From Dioscorea cayenensis subsp. rotundata (taxonomy: Eukaryota; Streptophyta; Magnoliopsida; Dioscoreales; Dioscoreaceae), in contig NC_052473.1 of NCBI RefSeq assembly GCF_009730915.1, forward strand, positions 15,892,100 through 15,956,099: DNA of 64,000 nt, given 5' to 3'. The translations under genes and the position numbers were made by a program. This document shows positions 35,761-48,010 of the stretch, piece by piece (position 1 is the stretch's first letter; each line of letters opens with the position of its first letter). The notes beneath the pieces were generated by a model. It worked only from the letters and a program-made list of their open reading frames with translations. It was not told where the DNA came from and did not search any database.

Positions 35761-36760
35761 NNNNNNNNNNNNNNNNNNNNNNNNNNNNNNNNNNNNNNNN
35801 NNNNNNNNNNNNNNNNNNNNNNNNNNNNNNNNNNNNNNNNNNNNNNNNNNNNNNNNNNNNNNNNNNNNNNNNNNNNNNNNNNNNNNNNNNNNNNNNNNNN
35901 NNNNNNNNNNNNNNNNNNNNNNNNNNNNNNNNNNNNNNNNNNNNNNNNNNNNNNNNNNNNNNNNNNNNNNNNNNNNNNNNNNNNNNNNNNNNNNNNNNNN
36001 NNNNNNNNNNNNNNNNNNNNNNNNNNNNNNNNNNNNNNNNNNNNNNNNNNNNNNNNNNNNNNNNNNNNNNNNNNNNNNNNNNNNNNNNNNNNNNNNNNNN
36101 NNNNNNNNNNNNNNNNNNNNNNNNNNNNNNNNNNNNNNNNNNNNNNNNNNNNNNNNNNNNNNNNNNNNNNNNNNNNNNNNNNNNNNNNNNNNNNNNNNNN
36201 NNNNNNNNNNNNNNNNNNNNNNNNNNNNNNNNNNNNNNNNNNNNNNNNNNNNNNNNNNNNNNNNNNNNNNNNNNNNNNNNNNNNNNNNNNNNNNNNNNNN
36301 NNNNNNNNNNNNNNNNNNNNNNNNNNNNNNNNNNNNNNNNNNNNNNNNNNNNNNNNNNNNNNNNNNNNNNNNNNNNNNNNNNNNNNNNNNNNNNNNNNNN
36401 NNNNNNNNNNNNNNNNNNNNNNNNNNNNNNNNNNNNNNNNNNNNNNNNNNNNNNNNNNNNNNNNNNNNNNNNNNNNNNNNNNNNNNNNNNNNNNNNNNNN
36501 NNNNNNNNNNNNNNNNNNNNNNNNNNNNNNNNNNNNNNNNNNNNNNNNNNNNNNNNNNNNNNNNNNNNNNNNNNNNNNNNNNNNNNNNNNNNNNNNNNNN
36601 NNNNNNNNNNNNNNNNNNNNNNNNNNNNNNNNNNNNNNNNNNNNNNNNNNNNNNNNNNNNNNNNNNNNNNNNNNNNNNNNNNNNNNNNNNNNNNNNNNNN
36701 NNNNNNNNNNNNNNNNNNNNNNNNNNNNNNNNNNNNNNNNNNNNNNNNNNNNNNNNNNNN
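35761..36760. other. Assembly gap (1000 N)
   Basis: Exactly 1000 unknown bases. The open frames that cross it are meaningless. The size may be a placeholder or an estimate. Confidence 1.
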
Positions 36761-37856
36761 ACAATGTTTGCTGAGTTTGTTAAGATTGTTTTAGCTAAGG
36801 TTGATAAGGTTGTTATTTATTTAATTCTGTTAAAGTTGATTTTCTTTATTTAAATAGGGTATCAGTAGTCCTGTTAATTACTCACTAAGAGATTAAGAAT
36901 AAAAGAAGTTTTTTTTTTAATTTTTCTTAGTATGTGTGTGTTGCTCTAACAAATTTATGGCTATGTGTGTATTGATAATATAAGAATATAACATAGAGAA
37001 TTTGATCTACAACGGATTCTGACTCCATGCATATGTGTAAAATAACCCGACCTTAGAAATCACTCATCACTTCATAGGAATCTTGCCAGTAATATCAGCA
37101 TGACGAGTGAAGTTAATAATAATAGTATGATTGTAGTAGTGTAATTCTTTTTGCTAATCTTTCCAAAAGCTTTTGAAGGTCTTGTCCTGTATAAAAATAA
37201 ACAGAAGGCAACACAAAGATCCTAGTGTATTTGATAGAGAGTTTAAAGTAGGAGCATGTTAACCAACAATTTCGTCTATTAATTTTTGTGTATGCTACTA
37301 AAATGGTATATGGTACCGTGATTTAGGTTAGATCATTCACTATTTTGTTGTTTGCTACTTTTCTCATAGACCCATGATTGTTGTTTGCATTCAAATTTTG
37401 TCTTGTAAATGTAGACAACAACAATGGCCAAAATTAGAGCATTGTTTTGGTTTGCTTGTTGGTACAAGCATCTTTATTTGTTTGTCCTAACTAAGTACGT
37501 TTCCTCATTTAAATATATTGGGAATGTCGCTTACAGAACATTGGATGATATTTTGAATTATTTTTGTGTTGCTAATTAAAATGGTATATGTTAGCCATGT
37601 CTCTTTATATGCTCGTCCAAAGTATTGCTTTTCTTATTAAATTTTGTTGGCCTCGTCATGTCCCAGCGACATTGGATCAAGCTTGTTTCTGCTATCCAAG
37701 CTTAGATTTTTGTGTTGCTAATTAAAATGGCATAGGGTTGTCCAAAGACATTGACTGTTGTTTGCTATCCAAGCTTATATTTTTGTGTTGCTAATCAAAA
37801 TGGCATATAACATTATACACTGTACAATTAGCTAACATCTCTATAATTAAATTACA
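36761..37856. repeat. Intron-like region with four dispersed ~30-bp repeats
   Basis: No coding sequence recognised. The motif atttttgtgttgctaattaaaatgg with tatatg/catag after it occurs at about 37281-37310, 37560-37590, 37705-37735 and 37779-37811. The last two are also preceded by gctatccaagctta. The region ends in a good acceptor (taaattacag) at 37856 directly before the Mutator transposase sequence, so it may be intron or leader of that gene. Confidence 0.5.
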
Positions 37857-40800
37857 GTGCGAGATGCTGAGTTGTTCACCATCCGAATGCATAACAAAGT
37901 AAGTGACATAGAGGGTTTAGCTGGCTATGTAGACTTCTGTTGTGCTGATCAGATGTCTAGGCTTGAATTGATAAACATGGCAAAGGAGTTTAATTTAGAT
38001 GTGGAGTATTGTAGGATTTCGTGGTTAAATGTAGCTGGTGATGAGAAGGGAATGCAAGAAATAAGGACTGATTTGGATGCATTGAATATGGCATTGTCTC
38101 GTAGGGTTATCTAAAAGAGATCTATGCATGTATCACTAATGGGTGGTTCCACCACTAATGAAGCTGAAGTTAATGTGAAAAAATGATGATGGTGTGGTGA
38201 AGAAATGGATGAATCAAGATATAGAAGATGCCGATGTGGGAAGAAATTCTAATTAGGGATTGCCATAAGGAAGACACAGGAAAAGTAAAAGTAAGAAAGT
38301 TACTTTACAAGATTCGGGATCATACATCTAATGGTGAATCGATGAGAAAGCGAATCCGCATAAATGTTACAGGCCTTGGGTTGGTGTAGACATTGAAGGA
38401 GATGATTCAGATGGTTAATGATGTATACCTAATTATGGTGGTTCGTAGGAGTTGGAATCATGCTCTTCCACGTATGTAAGAGTCACATCACCGCGGAGAC
38501 CTAGATATGTTGAGTTTAATGATGATGTGGACATGAAAACCCATAATTCAAAAATTGGGATGAAGCTTTAGGAGCTTCAAACAATTTAAGGAGGTCGTGA
38601 GAAATTATGGAATCCAAAAATAGGTACGAGATGAATTTCAACCCCAACAACAAAATAAAGTGCAAAGCTTATTGTAAAAGGGGTTGTCCATTCTACCTGT
38701 GGGCTTCACCAATGTTGAAAGACAAGAGCACAATACAAATCAAGGCTGGAATTTTGGAACATGAATGTTCTAGAGAACATAATAACAAACATGTGAGTGC
38801 TGAATGGATAGCTAGGAATTATCTTGAACAATTCAGATGCACTCCAAGTTGGAAGCTTGGTCGGCATAGTTCAAGCTTGCCAAGACCAACCAGAAGTGGA
38901 CATTAGCAAGCATTAAAGGCTTTTTAGAGCCAAGAGTATTGCACATAGTGTGAATCTCATTGTCCTTAGGGTAGTTTATTATTCTAAACCTAGCAACCTT
39001 ACAATGTTTGAATTTCATTTTTATTGTCCTATTTGTTTAAAGGATTCTAGATGGTGATGAGGAGTCACAAAATGAAGAGGTTGTATGATTATAGAGTTAG
39101 AATTGATGAAGACACACCCTCGATTCAACCATAATCATCAAGTGTAACGAGGATGGGGTCTTCCAAGCTTTATGTGTGCTTAGCCCTTTGAGAACAGCTT
39201 TTTGCAGGTGGTGCGACATTTGGTGTCACTGATGGATGTTTTCTTAAGGGTTTGTATGGAGGCCAACTCTAATCACGCATGATAGATGCAAATGATCGAT
39301 CTATCCTTTCGTCGGCCAAGGTGAGTAAAAACAAAGATAATCGGCAGAAGGGTTCTTAGTGCGCTATGGCATGTAATCTAGAATTGTTGGACAACCACAA
39401 GTGGGCATTCATGACTCGCATAGACAAAAGGTAGGCTAAATAAGGCTTTAGTTTCATCGATAAGTTTTCATTCTTGTTCTCGCTGATCGATTTAGTTTCT
39501 ATTTCCATTTGCGTTACTTATCACCAACTTGTCATGTATTGGATGGAATATGTTGTGGGTGATCATTGCAAAATCGTGAGTTAACCGGTAGGTTGTAAAC
39601 TTTAATTTTTTCAATTTTTGAAAATTATGTTGTATCCGCCCCATATGAATATTGTCTTACTTATTGTGTTTTTCCCTTCCATTGCAATGGTTTCTTCTAT
39701 CATGCTTTTTGGGAAATTGGTGGATGCAATAATCTCCTCACCAAGGTATGAGATCTCAGATGATTTTAGCATTATGAATGTAATGAAGGATGCAATAATC
39801 TCCTCACTAAATCGAACATCCAAAATAGCATGAGAAATGTGGATGACTTGCTCGTAAATTATCATATTTATTTTTCTATTCTAGTAAGAGTAATCGATGC
39901 TTTGAAATAGTTGTGTGTGTGTTCTACTATGAACTTTGGTTGAATTATTGAAAACATAGATGCTTCCCCGCTAAATCTATACATTTTTCCAAAAATAACT
40001 TGAGTAATGTACATTCTTTTAATTTGACGACCTGCTTTGCAATTTTCATGTATGAATGAAAAGTACAAAAACCTAAGTATCCAGTGAAAATGAGAATGAG
40101 TGAATCGATTCTATGATATGTGGTTTCCTAGATTTGCAAAAAGGGAAAAATCGTTATCAACAATTAATCTGTAAAGTATTCACAAGGGCAAAATCGCTAT
40201 TTTTATTTAAAAATCAACTTATATATGACATAAAAATATATTTTTAAATTTATTTCTCTTCCAAAAATTTCTACTAAAACAAGAAAAAGAAACTTAAATT
40301 CCAAAAATCAAACAAAATCATGTTGAAAATCTTGTTTTTAAGCCACATAGTGATTTTTACATAAATAGACAATTTTGCCCCCGCTAAAATCGAAAAGTTA
40401 ACGTCATCACGCTTTTTTTGCAAACTGAAACCACATATCATGAATCGAAAAAATTTCTCATTCTTATTTTGCAAAAACTCGAAAACCACATCTGGTGTAC
40501 TTTTTCCTTTTTTACCCTCAAACCATATTTCATTTTACATCATATAGCAAGAGTAACTGGATGTTTTCAAATATTTCTTGTATCTGTCCTGCATGAACTT
40601 TGGTTGCTATTTAGTGTTGTTCTAGATAATTTTTTCTGCTTCTTTTTGCTGAAACAGTGTTTTTATTTCTTTTGTTTTTTTTTTGTTAACCTATCATTAA
40701 TTAACCATTCTAGGGTTTAATGCCGCCTATAGCGTAACAATTCCCTTTATAGTGAACATAGGTATTGTGTCGACATATTCACACAAATTTCAAGAAAACC

Positions 40801-42651
40801 TTTAGAGGTAAAGCTCTTAAGGACCAGTTATGGAACTGTGCTAAGGCAAGTTACACCTCTGCTTATGAGAAGGCAATGGAAACTCTGAAAGAGATGTCTA
40901 TGGGGGCATTTGAATACATGAAAAATTGAACCCCATCATTGAGAGTAGATCACACCTCCAAACCCAATTTATATGTGACATCCTTCTCAATAATTTAGTG
41001 TGAATGCTTCAATAGTCAAATCTGGAAGCAAGGACCAAGGGCATTATCACAATGAATGAAATGATTAGGACACAATTAATGAAGAGAATACAAAAAGAGA
41101 AGAGATGCCATGATTGTCTCACATCACTGTCCTAGGATTATGAAGAAGCTTGAGAAACAAAAGAAATTAAGTTGGTTTTATAACACCACTTGGTCTGGTG
41201 GAGACAAATACCAGGTTGTAGGTCCTGAGGGTCAGCTTTATTGTTGATAAGAAAGAGCATACATGTTCATGTAGGAGGTGGCAACTTAGTGGTGTTCCAT
41301 GTTGTCATTCCATATCCTGCTCTTGTTCTATAATAAAGAAAAACCAGAAAATTACCTACACGCATGTTAGAAGGTCAAGACATTCATGGATCACATATAG
41401 GCAATATCCTATACCCAACCCATGATAAAAATTCATGGCCAAAGAGTGATCAGGGTCCCATAATTCCACCTGAGATATTGAACAAAGGAAGGGGGCGTGA
41501 AGGTCAGTAGCGAGGGAGGAAAGAGATGGGTGAAAACATTGATTCACAAGTGGGAAAGGTCACAGGAAGGGAGTGAGAATGACCTGCAGCTTGTGTGGTG
41601 CTATAGGGCATAATAAAAGATACCATGGGGTTCGTAAGGCAGTTTTTCAGTTGATGTATATTTCAAAGTTAAAAATACTGCTTTTTGTACATGAAGTTTT
41701 AATGTAATGAGTGTGTATTGTAGGGGAAGAATTCATGCTCAGTTGGACAAACAAGTTAACCAATGCAAACCAACCCAAGATCAATAGTATTATGCTATTC
41801 TGTTCTGGTTATATAGAGTATTAAATTCTATTTTGTTTGTTAAAAGTTTGATTAGAAGAGCATGCATTTTTATAATCGGGCTATACATGTAATTTGTGCT
41901 TTCCGTTATTGCAAGGTTGATAATACAAAGGCTAACTAATGAGAATGAGGTACATGTCACATTTATGGAAGGCCTCGCAGATAATCTGTCACAAGTGATT
42001 ATTCATGTATGTGTTATCCTTCATGTCATCACAAGTTATTAACTTTATATGTTGATTTATTTACTATCATTGTAGGACATTGGAGAGGCTCATGAAACAA
42101 CCCTTGCAAGAATGGCGACCTTTTAAACACGTATAGGAGATCACCACTCCAATTGAGGTTGCCGCTTCACAACAACAATGTGAAGTTCCTATCCCACAGT
42201 AGTTGCATACAATTTCTTCACTAACCTTCTATGGTTTTTTTAATGTTTTCTATATTTTTTTATTCTTTTGTGACAAATAGGTAATTGAATTACATGGTCA
42301 ATCCCTTTCCCAGGCATCAGTTGGCTTGACTTCTCACAAGAATAGGCCAAAATTACATATCAGGTCTCGACGGGTATGCACAAATAAAGCACCATTTGTG
42401 CCTCATGTAGTGTAGCATGTCCTTAAGGTTATTTAGGGCATTCTTATTGTCCTAATAAAGATTTGTATATTTGTTTTACTAATGCAAAAATACAAACAAT
42501 GCAGGTCACTCCAAATCAAACAATACATGGTGGATCCTCTTTGGGAGAAGCTCAAATGCAAGGGAAACAATTAAAAAGAAAAAGGGGCCAACAAGACACA
42601 ACGAGCACAAATAGAATTAACATTAAAAAATTCTCAAAAGATTCACAATGA
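37857..42651 (+). pseudogene. Degenerate MuDR-type (MULE) transposase gene
   Basis: Pieces in the usual order are visible: an N-terminal PB1-like segment (37857-38114; VRDAELFTIRMHNKV... ELINMAKEF); the MuDR DNA-binding zinc domain (38607-38880; KCKAYCKRGCPFYLWASPM, HECSREHNNKHVSAEWIARNYLEQFR); the start of the DDE catalytic core with TDGCFLKGLYGGQL near 39227, containing the first catalytic Asp; KDQLWNCAKAS..YEKAM near 40825; a SWIM zinc finger (CSCRRWQLSGVPCCH, about 41262-41310); a CCHC knuckle (CSLCGAIGHNKRYH, about 41580); and a basic tail (42505-42651). Frames shift and stop repeatedly, and 39440-40790 looks like an inserted or intronic AT-rich stretch. The intact enzyme would excise MULEs by binding their TIRs. 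This copy cannot. Confidence 0.82.
39440..40790. other. AT-rich interruption within MULE transposase
   Basis: Homology to the transposase stops near 39440 and resumes near 40795. Between them is AT-rich sequence with no recognisable protein. It could be an intron, a degraded core region or a nested insertion. I see no clear terminal repeats. Confidence 0.4.
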
Positions 42652-43780
42652 CCCTCAAGAAAAAGGCAAAGATGAATGTGCAAACAAAAGAAGAAAAATC
42701 TGGTTGCCATAGTTCACCGCTAACATAATGGTCTTTTTGTATTGTATTTGTCTCGTTGTATCATTTTTGTAACACTTCTCAAGTGTCTTAGAAGATTTTG
42801 ATAACAACATTATTTTGTTAAAAATGTCATTGTTGTAGACTTGAATGGCAGAAATTCAAGTTGGCTTGCTAAATTGCCTTCAACGTAAAATCTGATGTAA
42901 AATTTAAGAACTATAGATAATTAATTGAGCCACCCAACTTATGTTGCACTTCAATTTCCTTTAGTTTGTTATTCTTGTTGTGTATAATTCCAATTCCTTT
43001 ATTTCAACCAGGCTTATCAAGTAATATTGTCTTAACTGGCAATGATTTCAATGTCTCCATGAATTATGTTCAAAGGTTCGCTAACTTGTCTTCGTGGATC
43101 AAGTTGATGTAAATTTTTAACACATAGATGTAAATTTTAACATTGAAATTTTGTATTCACTTCAACCTGGACACTAATCTCCATCAAAAAGGTTGTTTTT
43201 ATTTAATTACAAAAAGAAAAATTACATTAAAAAAACATCAAGGACTAATACAAAGCTGTTGACCTGAGGGAAAAACTCAATAGAACTAACTGAACAATAG
43301 AGATGAACACAAAATTGAACTAATAATGAAAACCAGAAACAAATCACATTGTCACCCTCAAAGGTCCAAATAATGAAAATACAACCAAAGCAATCCCCAA
43401 AATACAAATAAATTGTGCAAATCAATCTCCAAAAATAACAAATTCAAATAAAGAATAAACAGATAAACTATCTTGATTTACATCTCCACACAAGCTGCAG
43501 GTCATAATCGAAAAGGCTCTATCTTGATTTACATCTCCCCTATACCATCTTCACCTCACCCTTGCCTCTCTCCCCTGCTTAATTCACGCCGGCAACCTTG
43601 GCCTGGACCCTCTGGCTATCCTCACCACTCGTCCCCTATCTCTCTCTCGACTATGCAGAAATTTCCCCCACCACACAAGGGGCAACTCGGAGACGATGGA
43701 TGAACCCTCGTACGCTGCGGGCGTGTTGGAGACGTGGCGAAAATAACTCGACATGGCCTTTGACGCATGCGAAGCTTCCT
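42652..43780. other. Non-coding part of MULE, 3' side
   Basis: It follows the transposase tail. No gene recognised; short open frames near 43470-43850 have no family resemblance. Sequence becomes more GC-rich towards the TIR from about 43540. Confidence 0.35.
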
Positions 43781-44002
43781 TAAATTAATTGCAAGCTTTG
43801 ACGTGAAGGGCCAACTCGGGATCCGGTAGACACGAGATGATGACAATGAATTTCCGTGGCACGCCGAAAATATAGGCCTGAAAAGACCGGGTCACTCACG
43901 GTGAAACGATATTATTGTTTGCAACCAATTTGATACAAATTAAAGTTCGACCCTCGATTTGAAATAAGTCCCAGGCACGGACACCAAGACGGAAATTTAC
44001 TC
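43781..44002 (-). repeat. Right TIR of the second MULE
   Basis: The end ...ggaaatttactc (44002) and the inner blocks gggtcactcacggtgaaacg and ttgatacaaattaaagttcg..ccc match, with many changes, the right TIR of the MULE at 7470-7745 (accggtgaaacgg, ttgatacaaatcaaagtttggaccc, aatttactc). It abuts RLP exon 3 sequence at 44003. The left TIR is not visible in the window. Confidence 0.6.
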
Positions 44003-44917
44003 TCTCAAGTCTCCTTAAGCTACTCAACTCAGAATTAAAAAGGAAAAAATATATATATAACAAAAAATCTAAGAGAATAGTTTTTGCATTAGCACTTTTT
44101 GCTATATATGAAACAAAAATGTAATGCCTACCATTCAAAGGAAGTTCTCCGTAAAAAGTAAAAACTATTCCGATAAAGGATAAGAGTTTTCAGAGAAGAT
44201 AGTCTAATCAAATTAGGAACAATGCTTTCATTCTGTAATTGTCTCGATAAGTCCAAGTATTTGAGTTTGCTCAATTTTGACAAATCTCCGATGTTAGAGA
44301 TGAAACGACGATGATGTTAGATGCAAATAATACATATTATATGTGGACCGATTCAACCAAACTTAAACTATTATATATTCATATGTTGATGTAGAACTAT
44401 CGCTAGTCTAATACATACCTCGATAAAATGCCTGCCTCCCATGTAATTGTGCCGCAGGGAGAGACCTTTGAGAGAAGCTAATGCACCCAAAGATGACAGA
44501 TCTTTGCCATTGAAATAATTGCCAGAGAGGTCCAAGTACTCAGCTTTCTCACCCGCCAAACTCCCAAAACAATCAAGAATGGGAACGCAGCCCATTGATT
44601 TGGTTTCCGATAGAATTAGGGCTCTCATTTTTCGAATGGCAAGAATAAGGAGATGTTGAGAGTGTAATTGGAGTTCCAGTGGTTGGGCACTCGAAATGTC
44701 CAACCTTGCGACTCGCTGTGGTTGATGAACACCGCACCCCCATCCCAACTACAATCAGCCATCAAGTAGTTATTCCAAGACTCGATCAATATTTCCCGAT
44801 CACCGATAACAACGACGATTTGATACCAAGAAGAGCAATCCTCTCATCATGTAGACAACCATATATAGCAGTCATGATGCTGTTGCAAGAAAACCAATAA
44901 CAAAGAAGCTAAACATA
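44003..44917 (-). pseudogene. 5' exons of a minus-strand RLP, cut by MULE
   Basis: Exon 1 is about 44419-44917: a putative start at 44917 giving MFSFFVIGFLATAS, a stop or shift, then LHDERIALLGIKSSL, then LDLSGNYFNGKDLSSLGALASLKGLSLRHNYMGG. It ends at a gtatgt donor. Exon 2 is 44132-44285 (LSKLKYLDLS...NESIVPNLIRLSSLKTLIL). Exon 3 starts near 44027 (LSSLRRLE) and is cut at 44003 by a MULE end. Exon sizes and order follow those of the RLP at 13854-21683. Because the 3' part of a minus-strand RLP lies at 30304-33175 and no other 5' part is available for it, these exons probably come from the same ancestral gene. Confidence 0.78.
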
Positions 44918-44935
44918 CTTTGAGTATCAGACGAT

Positions 44936-45423
44936 TCCTTTTAGTCATGATCGGCTATGAAACTGGAGTCTCAGTGCTTATAGTGGGGGCAACCCCACCC
45001 TACTTGGCCTGGGTCTTTTGGGGTTGTGGGTCCTCCACTGTGGGCATAACAACGACACAAATACTCCATTTCATAGCCGATGGGACTAAAGGGGAATCAT
45101 TACAATACCCCACCGACAAGACACCGACGCCTGCTGGGCCCTGGGTAATCTCGGGCACCGGACTGGGGCCGACTCGGGACCCACTAGGGTTTTCACCGCC
45201 TCCGCTAATCCCCGCCTCCGCGAACCCGCCCTGTATATGACGTGACCGAGCCCAACCGTGTCCCACACCGGCTCTCAACGAAAGCACCATCATGATGCGC
45301 CCTACGTCGAGCGACCCACAACCCTAAAAAGATCGGGCTCTAGTAGGGGTAGTTGCCCTCCCACTTATAAGACACAAATACTCCATTTCATAGCCGATGT
45401 GACTAAAGTGTAATCATTACACA
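44936..45423. repeat. GC-rich repeat with direct and inverted copies
   Basis: The motif gacacaaatactccatttcatagccgatg(t)gactaaag appears at 45054-45100 and again at 45370-45410, about 316 bp apart in direct orientation. 44936-45050 is an imperfect inverse of 45300-45423 (cggctatgaaa, ggttgtgggtc). The middle is strikingly GC-rich (about 45110-45300). This resembles LTR or TRIM-like repeat sequence in a rearranged form, but no TG..CA boundaries or target duplication are clear. Open frames across it are not credible proteins. Confidence 0.5.
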
Positions 45424-46770
45424 ATCCAATACGATGATGAGCGCAAGAGGGATACCATCTTTCCGTAATTGTATGCTTCAGGTTTGCATGAATGTTTTTT
45501 TGTAATATAACACTATTGCAGGCCTAAACAAAGGCCATTGCAATTCCATCAATTATTGGGCCTTCACATTCTAGTCCAAGTCATGACGGGGCTACTCACA
45601 GACACATATATGCATTCCAGTGAGTCTGTGTTTAAGAAATCATTTTTCTCTATACAAGTTTGGATGCATTGACGAAGACTCATTTGTGCGAGATGATATC
45701 TTTGATTAATTGTGTGCTTCATGTTTGCATCACTATCATATTTTATAATAATGTATTACAAAGTCTGATGAAATTCCACTTTCCTTCTTTTACATTGTAG
45801 TCCAAGTCATTGGTCGGCCACTTGACCCACTGGTCAATGGCAGTGGGATGCAACGACCAAGACTCGTGTAAATTAAGGTTATGACAGTTTTTGTTTTTAT
45901 TTTAATTTTCATTTTAATTTTTTACTTTAAAGCTACTGACCGTGTTTTAAATGATCGACCACACTAACAAATAGAGGTATCAAAAAGATCATGTACACCG
46001 TCTGAACAAGATTAGGCCAGAACAAAGTATGAATTGGGCTAGTTAGACTCATGCCTTGTCGAGCCGGTTATGTGACGGGCATTTTCTTTAATAATTTAAA
46101 CACTAAAAATAAAAAATCTAAAAAAAATTAAAAATTTGGGGAAAAAATATAAAACATTAATATTAGATATAAAATTATTTCAATGGGGAAAAATGTTGAA
46201 GTTAAACATTCTATTACAATTTTAATAGAGAACTACATACGTAACTATCAAGTAATAAAAGGCTAAGAGCATCACCATTTTTAGAAAGGTGGGATTGTTG
46301 GACTTGCTGTATTGACGATTGCATTGAGCAAAAGGTTTGCTGCCCCTTTTCTTCATGTAAGAAATTTGACCATTCCTTGATCAATTGAATGAGTGTTCTT
46401 CCATGTTTCTTGATATAAGAAATGTGATCATCACTTGATTAATTGAATGTGTGGTGTGTCCCTGGAAGCACAAACTTCAATTTTGGGAATCAAGGTTTAG
46501 TAGTAGTGTATCAGCTGTAATTCCCTTTTGTTATGTATCTTAGATATAATGTTTATTTTCTTGATGAGGTTTAGTCAAAGAAGAAAGTTGCAAGTCACAG
46601 GTTATTTGTTGTTCACTGATGTTTAGTTCAAAGTTACAGAGGTAAACATCCATGCGAACTCAGTATATGTCAGCAGCTTGAATTTCTCATGTTAGCTTTT
46701 AGTTTTTTGAGTATAACTAATTTTAATGTTATGATCAGTACATGGGAACTGTGGACGATAGATTCAGGTG
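45424..46770. other. Non-coding spacer with diverged tandem duplication
   Basis: Two diverged copies of a segment of about 200 bp (around 45440-45600 and 45690-45830) share 'tgcttca(g/t)gtttgcat', 'cacattctagtccaagtcat' / 'tacattgtagtccaagtcat' and similar strings. No gene. 45860-46700 is AT-rich with nothing recognised. Confidence 0.4.
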
Positions 46771-46920
46771 CACTCTCTTCAATTTGCATTGGTTTGTATA
46801 CTCACTGTAAATGTGGATTCAGAATGGTTCCTTCAGTTATATGTTGAAGGTATCCGCTGTGGAAAAGAAATACTATTTAGTCAGCTGCTTGTTAAATCAA
46901 TTAATATGCCCTTTATGTTT

Positions 46921-47990
46921 CAGGTTTGCTCCAAATGTTAACAGACTTACCTGATGAAAATGGGGGTGTTTGTGACACCCTTGATAAAATTTTGCAGAGT
47001 ATAAATGAAGTCCAGTACAGGCAGGCAAGGCCTTAGTCTGTTGGATAGATGGTTTTCTGTATACTATTTTTACTTTTGCCCTTCCATTGCTTTAGGATTT
47101 TATTGTACCTTTCTGTATTACAGTAATTATACCAATTTTTTTCTGTGCTCTGACCATGTATTGAAAGAAAACGTAAGTTTTTATAACCGGTCTCACTGCT
47201 CAGGAGAATGTAGATTTTGGTCGCTCAGAGAACCCTTTGCCGTACTCGCAAGCTCGTAGGATGTTGTGGCCCAGCCTGACAAAGATTGACCGGGTAAGGA
47301 TTATTGTTATTTACTGCAATGAGGTTGCCATTAAGTTATGGGTTGTCCTCATATGTGACCTCCCAGCCTTTTATCAATTTATCAATTAAAAGGTTGATTT
47401 TACCATCTTTTATCGCATAATGCAGATAAATGAATTTAGAGAACTTGGTGTAGACCGGCTTGCCCCTTATTATTCTCGTATTTTGTGTGCCATACTACCC
47501 TGGTTTTCTGTTCTAGAGGACTATATATGCGAGGTCAAATTCTTTCCTGCTCTTTTTTAGTTTATGCCGAACTTATAAAGAATTATATTTAATTTTAATT
47601 TCATTTATATCCTCATATTGCTCATGAAATTAGTGACGGCATTCGTAAAGTATATGCTGGTCCAGTCGAGAGATCGGAAATAGATGCTGTCCTAACTGTT
47701 TTAAAAGTGTACTTTTTTGCCTTTTATGTAAATACACAGATTTTATTGTTATATTTGCTTCCTAACTCGTTATATTTATATTCCTAATGAGTCGCAAGAA
47801 AGAGTTGTGCATCTCGCTTGGGCTTTATGTGAGTAATTGCTGATGCATGGTCTTTATTGCCTTTTCTATTAATTATTTTTTTATTTTTTACTTTTGGTCA
47901 GGACATTAAATAGTGGATGGAAAGATTGTAAATTGAGGCATTGCTTTGGATCACAAAACTTCTGGAATGGCATAGGGGATGAAGTAAGTT
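46921..47990 (+). pseudogene. Exon fragments of an unidentified plant gene
   Basis: Short open stretches with plausible splice sites read like one conserved intron-containing gene: 46925-47030 (GLLQMLTDLPDENGGVCDTL, LQSINEVQYRQ); 47204-47293 (ENVDFGRSENPLPYSQARRM, LWPSLTKIDR, donor ggtaagg); 47426-47535 (INEFRELGVDRLAPYYSRIL, LPWFSVLEDYICE); 47630-47720 (HEISDGIRKVYAGPVERSEI); 47800-47833 and 47905-47985. I do not recognise the family. It begins and ends abruptly, so it is probably a captured multi-exon fragment and not a working gene. Confidence 0.45.
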
Positions 47991-48010
47991 GTCTTAATTT
48001 GTGAAATTAT

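Noticed and set aside
35673..36794. Open frames of about 360 codons on both strands
   Set aside because: They are made of the N gap; only a few real codons lie at each end.
40418..40720. 100-aa hydrophobic protein
   Set aside because: AT-rich, phenylalanine/leucine-rich chance frame in the interruption of the MULE transposase; no start context or homology.
44920..45293. Proteins of about 100 aa on both strands in the GC-rich repeat
   Set aside because: High GC and few stops produce open frames on both strands; the region is made of direct and inverted repeats.
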